The notes beneath the pieces are model-generated. The model saw only the letters and a list, made by a program, of their open reading frames with translations. It searched no databases and was not told the origin of the DNA. A program made the translations under genes and the position numbers. From Balanoglossus misakiensis (taxonomy: Eukaryota; Hemichordata), in NCBI GenBank assembly GCA_040954595.2, contig CM082583.2, positions 3,534,001 to 3,598,000 on the forward strand: a stretch of DNA of 64,000 nucleotides, in the 5' to 3' direction. Position 1 is the first letter of the stretch. Every line of letters begins with the position of its first letter. Shown piece by piece: positions 22,098-33,248 of this stretch.

Positions 22098-25000
22098 ATG
22101 GCGACTCAAATACGCTCAAGGAAATCAACGAAAGAGTCTGCATCAATTCTGAAGCCAAATAGTAGCAAGTCGGATTTAGAATCTACAAGCAGGTACGTAC
22201 CACTAGTACCTCCATGGTACCACAAAGTCAAATGCTGTGGAAACATCTTGGTGGTGGTGGTCACAGGCGCTCAAGACGATCGCTTCGCGATGGGGGGGGG
22301 GGGGGGGGCTGCAGTTCGCGATGGGTAGGGGTGGGGGGCTTCAGTACCCCTAATTTTATAATATTAGGGGTACTGAAGCCTTCACCCCCACCCATCGCGA
22401 ACTGCAGCCCCCCCCCCCCCCCCCCATCGCGAAGCGATCGTCTTGAGCGCCTGTGGTGGTGGTGGTGGGGGGGGGGTGTCTCCTGGTGGTGGGGAAACCA
22501 GCAGTACCCACTAGATGGAATAATCATAGCCATGGTTGACTGGTTGGTTGGCTCCAGCCATCAGCTAGCCCTGTGTGGCAGGGCTGTGTGTCTTACGGCG
22601 ATGCCTCCACACCCACACTGGTCACAGGCATCGCCGTAAGACATAGCCCTGCCACGCAGAGCGTCCCGTGCTACTGAAAAGTTGTCTAGCCTTTGCATAC
22701 TAGATTGTCAAGAATTACTTTTAGCTGCACTGCCTCCAAACTTCGAATACTTTTGGCTGCACTGCCGGATAGGATGATTTGTTTTGATCACATGTGTAAT
22801 AATTTTTTAATGTGAACATGAAAAAGCCTATATTGAGACTGCAGGTCACCACTGTTTTGTCTCTTCTCCCTAACTGTTTACCAATAAAAAGGGTCATATT
22901 TAACCACTAAACATACAGTGTACGTGTGGCTACGCTACACTAGACTTACAATACTGATTCTGCATAAAAATTGCAATCTTTAAATGATTAACCCAGAGCT
23001 ATAACATGTAACGTGACACTAGTATCTGCAATGTAAGAAACAATGTTCCGATATATGGAGTCCTTAAATTTAAAACCTTGCTTAAAAACCCTCCTAGAGG
23101 GAAAATTCCTCTGAGGAAATAAAACAAAATTTCTCCGGGTATTACTACTTTCAAGGTTCAGAGTCTCTGAACCTTGAAAGTAGTAATACCCGGAGAAATT
23201 TTGTTTTATTTCTTAACAAAACACAATTAGAACCTGATTTTTTGGTGGTAAGCGCATAGACTGACCCAATTACTAACACATACTGGAAAACTCCTAAACA
23301 GCGCCCTCACAAAACAAAAACTCTTTTATTTCCCTCAAAACGTTGTACCTTGAGAAATAACATTTTTTAAAGATGTGTACGACTGAGTTTGGAGGCAGCG
23401 CAGTCATATACCTGGACACTCAAGCCAGACTAGACTATCAGCTGAGCCCATTGCCTTGAGGCTAGACCAATTTACCCGTATGACCAAGTGGCCACATTTT
23501 AATTCATTTTGACTAAAACTCTTATACACTACACAGTCTTGTCAGGTACATGTACTACAATGCATTGACGTTTGAGGTTACACAGGTCTCATCATGTTTA
23601 ATTTTTAATGCAATTAGCCATCACAAATAATACTGAATCGAACTTCCATCATGGATCTAATCATGCATAATCTTTGTTACTATTATACAGATAATTAATT
23701 TGCTGTCATTGCAAGTTAAATTAACTGCCAATGCAAGAAAGACTGAAGCCAATTAATCCATAGCATGATTAGGGTCTCGCATGTCTTCACAAGAAAACAC
23801 TCCCTACCACCAGTTCAGACGCTTGTTAAAAAGGGGCAATGTGGATATATTTATAAGTGAATCAACGGTCGACCACACACAACTTCCTTCCCACTTGTAG
23901 ACGCGAGAGTGAAAAACTTGCCAAAATGAATAATCAGTCTCTACCACTTATTCATTTTGGGCGAGTTTTAACTCTCATATCCTACAAACGGGAAGTTGTG
24001 TGTGGTTGAACGTTCATTCATTACATATATACATGTACATTAACATAAACGGTGTCTTGTAACAAGCATAATTAATGGCAAAAGGGCAGCGAGAGAGAAA
24101 CTTTGTCCCTTTAATCACTTGATTACAGTCAGAGAAGCGGAACCAGTGTCAGCTCTAGTGATGAAAGCAAATCTGAACTAGAACCAGCCTTAAAGGAACG
24201 GAAAAGAAGAATTAGTAAGAAAGTTGCATGTATCTTGCCTGCTGGTCACCTGACTGCAATACCATGGGGCGTGCTTGTTGGTGCATTCTGGATTTTGGAT
24301 GTTTTCAGGAATGCTGTCAGAGTGAGTCAAAGTATATCTGTGCTAGGACTAGGAGCTGTCTTTGCTCTATTTTTATCTGTTCATGACTTAACAAGTTTGG
24401 TTTGAAAAAATAGAATAAATGAAAGGTTCCACAATGCCATATGGAGTAATTGAGATATTTCTCCTAATTGTTGTACTCCTTGGGTGCCTTTTATGAGAAA
24501 ACCTTTAAATTCGCATGGAGTGTATGGGATCAGATGATATCAGTCTGTCTGTAATGTGTGTATGTAGCTTTCACCACTACATGTATTATTTATGGGGCTA
24601 ATATTGAAATTATTAAGATCACGTTACTGTACACCGTACTTGCAATTGATTATACTTCAACATGCTATCTTTGTGTATTTCAGGTCTTTTGGCCTGACAT
24701 GTTTGTTTTTGTTGATGGTTCAATTATGGCAGCATTTATGCATATAGCTTACAGCATTATTGTTCCTGTGTGTTTTTACCAGGTAAGCATGAACTGTGGT
24801 TAAAGTCTCATGCACAATTATTTCAGACTAGATATATTTTTTTATTTTCAGAAGATTCAAAATAGTTTGTTTGTGGGTCATTGTACAAACAATTGTAGAT
24901 TGTAATTTATGTACATTGTATGTATTACAGTCTGTGGTACAATTGACTTTCACCATTCGATGACACACTCCAAATGATCTGTTGTAAGGCAAAGGCTTAT

Positions 25001-28000
25001 CTCAACATTTCCTGTCACATCTATCAATACTAGTGACAGTGTCAACTATTTAGTTTTTATCTGTTCCAGTCCAGCGTTTTGTTTTGATGGGGTACAGTAA
25101 TACTGTGAGCTGACAATTGAGAGGAAAATAACATTTGTATTCATTTGTGTATATATTTTTTGTCAATGTACAATGTACTTTGAAATTTAGTCACGTGTAC
25201 TACATGTTTTAATGACAATTTATTCATAATTTGTAGTCAGTTCAGAGTTGTAAAGCCAATAAAACTAACCTTAGCTGTTATATTCTTCTTGTGTTCATAT
25301 TTCAGTTGTGGGAAAAATCGCCCCGTAGAGTGTCTTCAAGTTTGATGGTTCCAGTTATAGCTGTCTTCACAGTTGCTTCCAGCGTTCAGGTAGTGACTGA
25401 ATGTGCGATTACTAAACTCACCATTCATGGTTTTGACAGTGAATTGTCGGTTGAAGAGAACACCCTGATGCAGTTTGTCAAGCCAAGAGAATTGGTAAGA
25501 ATCGAGTAAACGACTTTTGAAATCTTTACACACACATCCACACTGTGTCAGCGTGTATATGTACCTTTATGATATGGCCCACAGCACCTGCACTTTTATC
25601 ATTGAAAACTGCAAGTCTAGCCTTATATACATGTAAGTATACAAATGTCAGTGTTGCTATGCATGTACATAGAGAGTTTTCTGGCCAAAAACTGAGTTTT
25701 CAGGAAAAAGGGAACTGTACTAGTTAATACACTAGACAGTTAGTTATGCCTAAAAGATATCAATAGTTGCGCAAATTTCCTTGGAGCATACCCCTGTTCT
25801 GTATAAATATGACATTATATAACATCAAAATAAAGTTATAAGGCACTTGACTATTGGCTCTGTGAGATGAAAGTAGCGATATAACACAATTCTCTCCATA
25901 TATGCAATTCTCTCCATATACATGTACACACTTGCCCATGGCTTGTGCATATACATACATGTATATATGTCATGAATTGGGCTATATCTCATGGTATACC
26001 AGACCTTGGCGGGGGTTATTGCTTAAGTTAAATAAGCAATTGTCTGACAGAGTTATAACTTGATGTTCATTGAACTTCGCCTCAATGACATTCACTCTGA
26101 CAATCACTTCAAATTTGGATGATTATTTGCAATGGAACACGGTTGAATGAGGATTTTTTTTTTTTCATTTGAATGATTGACAAACTTAGACATAGAACTG
26201 CATGGTGCTATTCTCTCCGGCAATTGATGGTTGAGTAAAAGAATTCGCCCAGTTCTGCAAAGCAGACGACCAGATGGCTGGCGGCCTAATAGCTAGAACC
26301 CTGCAGAATGTCTGCAAAATGTGTTGGTAGTGTGTCTACCTCCATTTTTTGAAAGACCAGACAATTTTAGCTCTATTTTAGCTCTATCCTTTTTGATGCC
26401 AAAGATAAATTTATATAAAATACCGGTGGACAGCTTTATATGTTAAATTTACCTTTTTGTATTATCACACACATTTTGTAGATAATATTCTACACAGAGA
26501 GAGCACTCGGATGACTGATTTATGTGTTTGGATCGAACAAAAAATAGAGATGTTGCATGGTGATGATAGGTTAATGGATTGAAGTTAATGAGGACCGCAC
26601 TTGAAGCCAATCTATTTTAAGGCGACAGACAACAGTCAATGAGACATTGGTGTTGATCTAAACATCTTAGTACTACACAGGCAATTAAAATGAGAACTTC
26701 AAAACTACAATAAACCTTGAAGCTACAGATATTAAAATTCCAAGTCTTTCACTGAACAATAATTTGTGAAAATTTATCATTTTACTTATGAGACATGTGT
26801 TGTTCATTTTCTATTTTCTTTCTTCACTTTCAAAAATTCTTATGTATGCCTATGTCATTTTGACAGAATTAAGCTGCTGTCAAAACCTTGGTGTTCTTGT
26901 ATGTAATTGCTGTACCATTCTTGAGTGGTCTTGAAACACCAATTTTAGTCATTGAAATATTAATCCAATAATTATCATTATATGCACAGGTAGATGTCTT
27001 TGCAGATATTGTCTATATTGGAAACGGCGTGGGACACTTTCTGTGGTAAGCAGATCACATCAATTTCCCCTGATTATCCTGTACACTGAAGGTACACTGG
27101 TGAGAAAAAAATGAGAACAGTTTATCTGACAAATTGTTAGTTTTTTTTAGTTGAGCATAAGATAACAATGGTCTTAATTTGGCATTGGCTTCTGTAATGT
27201 TTAGCCATATGATTAATATAGAGGAGAAAAGTCAGGGTCCTAAGATGGCAACCTGAGTGTGTTCCATATGTGTCCATTAATTGTTACATGTGCATGTACT
27301 CATAAGCCACATTGCTGGTCAGCTGTGCCCTCTAAGCCTACCGTATATGACGTGCCAGCGACTCAACAAACTCACTGGTGACTCAAGAAAATTATCCACA
27401 CTACATGCAAATGTATAGGGCTGACTCAGAGAAATTTCTAAAAATCCGAAAATTGACTCAAGGCTTGTAAAAATTATTGAAATTTAATTTTTTTGAGAAA
27501 TATTTACATAGCTCGTGAGTAAAGAACAGATTGAATGAAAGGGTAATTGGGAACAGAAAATAGCAAGTGCTTGTCAAGTCTGTTCCCATTCCTCTGTACA
27601 TTGCAAATATAAAAAATTACATTTCTACTTGAGGGCAATTATTATACACCTACTGCTGTAACCTATGGAGTTCCGTAATACAATAATTCGCGGTATCACC
27701 GTACAATAATTATTCAAATGAGGACGCAGAGTCCAATAACACCAGGGTTATTGGACGCATTGTGACAGGACTGGTGATCAATGTAAACAATGATGATATT
27801 AACCCTACTCTGACAAAAAATTATATAAAAAAGTACACAGCCGTTATTAAACAAAATTATTGGTGACCCAAGATGCAAAATAAGTCAAAATCCACGCTGA
27901 AATTTCAGTCGAAGAATCTGTGAACGAACAGGCGAGTGCGTTCATTTCAAGTTCCAGAACGAGCTCAGCGCAAGCAGCGTAGAACGTCGCGCGCGAGACA

Positions 28001-29823
28001 GGCAGTTCGACACTAGCATCACCTGATGCGCGAGGTGAAGGCGCGTTCGATATGCAAATTACATCATGGCGGCGTCTGAAAACTAGAAAGTCCGATAGCA
28101 GCCTATTTATTCTTTATCGTTCATGAAGAACGTTCAGAAAAGGTGTATAATATTAAGGTTATTCACAAAATACCGGGATTTATGTCCTCGTACATCGTAC
28201 GCTTCGGTATTGTCCTCGATGCTGCGCGTCTCGGACAATACCTGCGCTGTACGATGTACTCGGACATAAATCCCGGTATTTTGTGAATAACCTTATATTA
28301 CATACATAGTCAGTAACATTATGTTTGTTAGAGGGCACACTGTTGCTAGTAGTCGGGTTCCCTACCCCCATTCTAACATTGCTGGTGCTATATACTCACA
28401 AAAGGGTTCAGGCATGGGGTCGTTGCTGTTTTTAATGGAAAAAGGTTAGATGTGTTTAGAGACAATCAATAAGTTGTGATTAAAATTGATGCACATGCAG
28501 ATGTATATCTGCATTTGCAACAGAAATATGATCAGATGTAACTCTGACCCCTTGGTGACCTGTGATGTCATTCAGAAGTTTTCCTCTGAGAAAGGATGCA
28601 AAGAGTTGAATGCTGAGTACACAGACATACTACATACCAGTACAAATGTACATGTACATGTGTACATGTAAGCTGTGTACAGAGTTGTGATATGTCCTTG
28701 AACCGTAATTGCAATTTGATGATCATCAATTTATTAATAATATACCGTTGGGAAATTGGTTTATGCAACGTACATGTATAATATAAAAGGGTAGCCTGGG
28801 TTTCTTTGTCTGTAGTAAAGTGCTCAATATTGCAAGGATAGAACTGAATAAGCTGTATTCATTCTGACAAGAAGCACACCTGTTGAACAAAAGATCAGAG
28901 CTATTATTAATATTTCAGAATAACCTTATCTGACATTCCATGCTGCTCCAATGCATTATTCATTTTACTTTATTCTACAAGTAATTACTTTGTATAATAT
29001 GACATCGTTTTTATCTTTATAACAGGTGGACATCTTTCCTGTTGTTTTTGCTGATGTATTTTCTGGGCTGTTTTATCAAGAAAGCGTCAAAAATTCCAGA
29101 GGGAATTCAACAGCTGACCACACCTAGTTGGGTTATTTTGCTTCTATTGGCTATTTATATGTGGTAAGAACTGAGAGCTAAAATGGGCTTGTTTGTTCAG
29201 TTTTATGTGAAAGCTAAAAATAATGATCGTAAAGTATAGTGTAAAACATGTTATTTTTTGCGATATCAAAAGAGAAAACTGTTTCGCAAGTATTAATTTT
29301 CACATTCTCTTATTTCATTTATTGCATCGTTTATCTCTGGAAAAAAATTTACGCGACTTTTTTTTTCATCTTATTTTGGCTCGCATATTTCATGAAAATT
29401 TTAATATTGCTCGCCAAAATAACATGTTTTAAATTACAGTATGTATGACAATTTTGGTCTTCTCTTTTCAGGTACATTGTTGCTCAGAATGCGATTGTGT
29501 GGCCATTCCTTCTGGTAGTTGTCGTTTCCTTGGTGTATCAGATGTTTGAGTTCTCAATGCACAGAATCACTGATATCAATGGACAATTGCTGCTCCAAAG
29601 CCTTGGGGTGGCTCTAGTGTTTCTAGCCACGTGGAAGTTCTTATTATGGGGTGACAAGGATCTCGATAAAATGTATCCTGGTTTCTTGGAAGTTCCACAG
29701 CCATGGACTTATGTGAAGATGTATGTCTGCAATAGTAATAATAACGGTCTGAAAGCCATAATGGAACAGTCTGCAGAAACGACAGACGAGTCGACCAGTT
29801 CACCAGTGTTGTCAGTCACGTGA
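22098..29823 (+). CDS. CLN6: CLN6-like ER transmembrane protein
   Basis: Seven exons join in frame: 22098-22192, 24129-24321, 24684-24782, 25306-25494, 27000-27055, 29026-29163 and 29472-29823, giving 373 residues. All introns are GT-AG. CLN6 is an ER membrane protein that works with CLN8 in exporting lysosomal enzymes; loss in humans causes neuronal ceroid lipofuscinosis. Recognition rests on collinear family motifs: FMHIAYSIIVP then LWEKSPRR (exons 3-4), LSVEENTLMQFVKPREL (exon 4), VGHFLWWTSF and LLMYFLGCF (exons 5-6), and MYPGFLEVPQPWTYVKMYV near the C-terminus (exon 7). Several hydrophobic segments fit a multipass protein. Human CLN6 is about 311 residues; this one has a longer Ser/Lys-rich N-terminus (about 1-75) and a Ser/Thr-rich C-terminal tail. 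The start has a strong context (A at -3, G at +4). The UTRs are not defined. Confidence 0.9.
22263..22454. repeat. Long foldback with poly-G/poly-C in its arms (CLN6 intron 1)
   Basis: Arms of about 92 bp. The left arm starts ACAGGCGCTCAAGACGATCG and the right arm ends with its complement. The left arm has a run of about 18 G and the right arm a matching run of C. The loop is AT-rich (around TTTTATAAT). The arms are nearly perfect. Confidence 0.9.
22571..22659. repeat. Foldback repeat, arms about 35 bp (CLN6 intron 1)
   Basis: The left arm contains GTCTTACGGCGATGCCT and the right arm AGGCATCGCCGTAAGAC, closing on about 19 bases. The outer part (GTGTGGCAGGGCT against AGCCCTGCCACGC) has a few mismatches. 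Its outer motif resembles the foldback at 55026-55132. Confidence 0.85.
23116..23212. repeat. 97-bp perfect palindrome (CLN6 intron 1)
   Basis: Two 48-base arms are exact reverse complements around a single central T at 23164. The left arm begins GAAATAAAACAAAATTTCTC. Perfect symmetry implies very recent origin or an assembly or cloning foldback artefact. Confidence 0.9.
23826..24114. mobile_element. Family A MITE ending at the CLN6 exon 2 acceptor
   Basis: Shares the arms GACCACACACAACTTCC and GGAAGTTGTGTGTGG and the right terminus CTTTGTCCCTTTAA with the complete copy at 46500-46854. The left arm is internally deleted just after TTAAAAAGGGGCAA. The right TTAA ends 14 bp before the first base of CLN6 exon 2. 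Confidence 0.85.
27641..28154 (+). repeat. Candidate non-autonomous element with ATTATACACCT ends
   Basis: The left end ATTATACACCTACTG and right end AGGTGTATAAT are inverted. Its first 117 bp or so (through the GTCCAATAAC/GTTATTGGAC hairpin) recur inverted at 32491-32620. It lies in CLN6 intron 5. The boundaries are my reading, not proven. Confidence 0.5.
28155..28294. repeat. Foldback repeat, arms about 60 bp (CLN6 intron 5)
   Basis: Left arm AAGGTTATTCACAAAATACC and right arm GGTATTTTGTGAATAACCTT pair, continuing inward through GGACATAAATCCC and GGACAATACC. The loop is about 17 bases and GC-rich. It directly adjoins the element ending at 28154. Confidence 0.9.
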
Positions 29824-30526
29824 TCTAAAACATAAAAATGTCAATCACTTCAAGCAACAGCAAAGGGACATGCTCAATATACATAAAATCATTGATTAAA
29901 AAAATACTGCACCTGAGTTTGTCACAAACAAGCAATTTCCTGTCAGGCATGCCTCAACTTGATCCTATCATCTTTTATTTTCTGTACATTACTGACATGT
30001 TTGAACATAGACCCTATAACAGCATCTCTACGAATCTGTCAGATTGCAGAAATTGTTCCAAGAGACGGGTTTCTCTGAGATGTTGTCCCTGCCCCACGTT
30101 TCCATGACAAAAGGCATTTTCAGATGGGAGTACCATTTAAACATTCCGAGTATTTGTTTAATGGAGTTGCCATATTTGTCAAGTTTTCAACATTTGTGTT
30201 TGAGTGATATTCATATAAAACTTCTTAAATTTATTTTTCGTGTTGATACTGTGCATTATTTATTATTCTCACACTCCTAGCACGCTGGGAGTGTGAGAAC
30301 AGAGTGTGAGAACAAATGGACATAGTGCAGAGAACTTGTAGATTTGGCTCAGTCTGTCTGTGCGTCCCTGCATACAAAGCCATACCACAAACATGCCTCT
30401 GTTACATTTCTACTGTTCTCCCTAGAAATGCGACGGTGTTGTGGATAATTTGCATTGCAGCTGAAGTGATTGTTAGGTCCCATTTGGTGTATGTAAATGT
30501 ACCATGGGTATATACATTTCAGGTTT
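29824..30526. other. CLN6 downstream region
   Basis: Probable 3' UTR and flank. AATAAA occurs at about 30699, but I cannot assign the poly(A) site. A short palindromic motif starting AGGTCCCATTTGGT near 30475 recurs at 57335 and 62142. Confidence 0.35.
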
Positions 30527-30650
30527 GAGACGGCTTTGCCAGCAAGACCTGAGCTGGTGTAAAGGATTAACAACACACTGTCTATGGGGCTGAGCACCAG
30601 GCTCTATGCTGTAACTTTGTGTGTGTGTTGACAGAAAGCGCCTCACAATT
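30527..30650 (+). repeat. Interspersed repeat, copy 1
   Basis: Blocks GACCTGAGCTGGTGTAAAGG and TATGGGGCTGAG recur inverted at 52670-52800 with moderate divergence. Possibly SINE-like; no promoter boxes assigned. Confidence 0.6.
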
Positions 30651-31087
30651 TTCGTTTTTTTTCCAGAGAAGTCTGAAAGTTCGTATCGATATCACATTAA
30701 TAAAAATAATATACAACATTGTCCTTTTCTTCAAAATAACAGTACTTGTCAGAATCAGTCAAATTCCATTTACAAAGGAGAACATAATAACAAACAAACA
30801 CATATGCAACATTTGGTATCTTTATAAAATATCAGAAAGGAAGCATATAACCATACATACACCATGTTTATTTTTAACGTTATGATTCCTTTATTCTGAG
30901 TTCTCTGGTATGGGTGTACAACTCGATTCTATGTTGGTCAAATGAAGATGTGCACGATAATAAATAATTTTGTAAATAAACAAATAACATGATCTAAACT
31001 TGATGTGAACTTCAACTGGCAACCAGTGTAAATCGGCAAGTACAGGTGTAATGTGGTCAAATTTCCTCGTCCGGGAGACTAGGCGAG

Positions 31088-31243
31088 CTGTTTATGTTAT
31101 TCTACATGTGGATATATAGTGAATCAAAGTTCGACCACACACAACTTCCATCCAGTTTGTAGGATATTAGAGTAAAAATCTTGCCAAAATGAATAAATGG
31201 TAAATACCGATTATTCATTTTGGCGAGTTTTTCACTCTCGTGA
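31088..31243. mobile_element. Family A MITE fragment
   Basis: Starts at CTGTTTATGTTATTCTACAT and runs through GACCACACACAACTTCC to the central hairpin and CTCTCG. Both terminal repeats are missing. Confidence 0.75.
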
Positions 31244-32094
31244 GTGTGGCATTTAATTATTTTCACACCCTTGCAGATTACATGACACGAGAGCCGATTG
31301 GATGATAAATTAATGCGCACAAAGTGTTATCCAATTACGCGATGTGTAATACAGAAACTTCAACGTGTCAGACGCTGTCAATTATTCAATGTTTCGATAA
31401 ATGCGAATTTGACAAATTTGTAGATGTTTGAGTAATAAAATCTCACATCAACGACCTGGTATAAGATTTCTCACACTCATGGATACTTTGTCTCACACTC
31501 GACTGAGACAAATGACGCCAATTAATGTGTGAAATCTAATCCCGGGTCCTTGGGTGTGTGAGATTCTATTTAGTCTCAACCGATTTGCTCTATAAGTGAT
31601 GTTTGCCAAAAGAAGCTACGCCAATTGAATGTAATTAAGATGTACAATCGCAAGAACAGCCTTGTAAAATGACATTTTGACCAGAGCTGCATATATATTT
31701 CACCAACATTGAAACTAATTCCATTCAAATTCAGTACAGTGTACCATTTTTTGCACTTGATATTTACAGGGCTGATACCTTTGTTAGAAACAATGTCAGA
31801 ATCATTTTGTAGATGCTCTCAGTCCGACTTTTCCTGTTGATACTCAAACTGTAATGTTTATAAAATGTTTCCATTGGGGTTAAAACGGTCAGCGAATGTC
31901 GGAATGAGTTAAAGAGGTAATTAAATGTTGCTTGCTTTGTTGTGGTTTAATAGTCCTACGTTACTGAGTTTCTGAGAATGGAGAACGGAAATTGCTTGTC
32001 TGTGTGATGGATGAAGGTTGTGTGACATCGTTTCACAAAACACATTCTTTTGGCTACATACTTACTACCAGTAACGTACTTAACATTAACATAG
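31244..32094. other. Non-coding stretch
   Basis: No gene recognised. Contains repeated short CTCACAC-type motifs between 31440 and 31570. Confidence 0.35.
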
Positions 32095-32217
32095 CTTCCA
32101 GTGCTATCCCTCGACGCTAGCCGTGATGTGCAGCCAAACCCCGGAAGTTGTGTTTGTACAATTCATATTTCAATTTGTGGAATCCTCGAAATACTTAAAG
32201 TAAATAAATATTGTTAA
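32095..32217 (+). pseudogene. Possible LINE N-terminal relic with a 2A-like motif
   Basis: A short open frame contains DVQPNPG at 32125-32145. Some non-LTR retrotransposons of echinoderms and chordates start with 2A-like ribosome-skipping peptides ending NPGP. Here the last Pro is Ser and the frame closes about 70 bp later. Only this fragment is visible, so the assignment is weak. Confidence 0.25.
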
Positions 32218-32490
32218 TGTATGTTGGTAATGGTGATAAAATGTTTGTATTGTCGGTAAATGGTATAAGCTCCATTAGCTGTAACTTTTCAGCGTTTTTG
32301 TATTGTGTATCTGCTGCAGTTTCGTTTACACATTTCGGACGCATGATGAATACCCAGCATGGTACAAAAACACAGGAAATAAAGACAAACGTTACAGCTA
32401 ATGTCACTTTAATGTCAGGCGGTTTGTAGGGATGCTTTATCTCATATCAGTAAAAATAACAGCAAACGCTTTGAGGCCAAAGGTCAAGAC

Positions 32491-32620
32491 GCGTCTCATA
32501 ACCCCGGCCGCGGTGTTATGGGACGCCGCGTCCTCATTTGAATAATTATTGTATTCTGATACCGCGAATTATTGTATTACGGAACCCCATAGGTTACGGC
32601 AGTAGGTGTATAATAATAAG
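32491..32620 (-). repeat. Inverted copy of the 27641-27757 repeat
   Basis: Shares, in reverse orientation, GCGTCCTCATTTGAATAATT, ACCGCGAATTATTGTATTAC, CCATAGGTTACGGCAGTAGG and the end AGGTGTATAATAAT. It carries its own hairpin (CATAACCCC...GGTGTTATG). Confidence 0.8.
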
Positions 32621-33060
32621 TCCCATACTTAATCATTTCTGTAAAAAAAATTCTAATAATTCTTGCAGATAATACGATATTGCAGATGTCTTATAATTAG
32701 AACACAGTTCCAATTATGTTCAGCTTCATTTTGCTGGTAGAGTAATCAGTGGTACATATTACTATCGATGGAAAGATCTCTTGCCTTTTTGAACAGTTTG
32801 GGGTGAAAGGTGTTGATGAGGTTGATTAGTTTGTGTAGTCAAACTGCATGTTTAATTTTACGTCTGGATGAACTAATGAGTAGACTAGTAAAGCGCATGG
32901 TGTTTTATGTCACTGGCCATCAGTTAGCAGCTGTGAATTACATGTATAATAAATAACCCTACTGTGCAAACCTGTTTGAAAATGTAATGTACAATGTGCA
33001 GGAAATTTACCCAAACGCAAGTCGACATGATTTTGAAAAAATGATTTCAAACCAAATTCG

Positions 33061-33248
33061 TTAAAGGTATACGGTCACCTATGGAAAATTAGCGATAGTT
33101 ACCATTGCAAAATGCCAATCACAGGTTTTCAGTGGGTGGCACACGCGAAAAAAAGAGTGCCACCATATGTTCTTTTATAGAACGCTCAAATACGCCATTT
33201 CAGCCATATATGGGCGTATGTAAATTGGAGGTGACTGTATACCTTTAA
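33061..33248. mobile_element. TTAA-type foldback MITE, family B
   Basis: Starts TTAAAGGTATACGGTCACC and ends GGTGACTGTATACCTTTAA. The inner block CACAGGTTTTCAGTGGGTGG is shared with the copies at 42912 and 47529. About 188 bp. Confidence 0.9.

Noticed and set aside
22214-22639. Gly/Trp-rich frames on both strands
   Set aside because: Artefacts of the G/C runs in the foldback at 22263-22454.
29812-29824. CLEAR-like GTCACGTGAT at the CLN6 stop codon
   Set aside because: It is made by the last codons (GTC ACG TGA) and has no promoter context.
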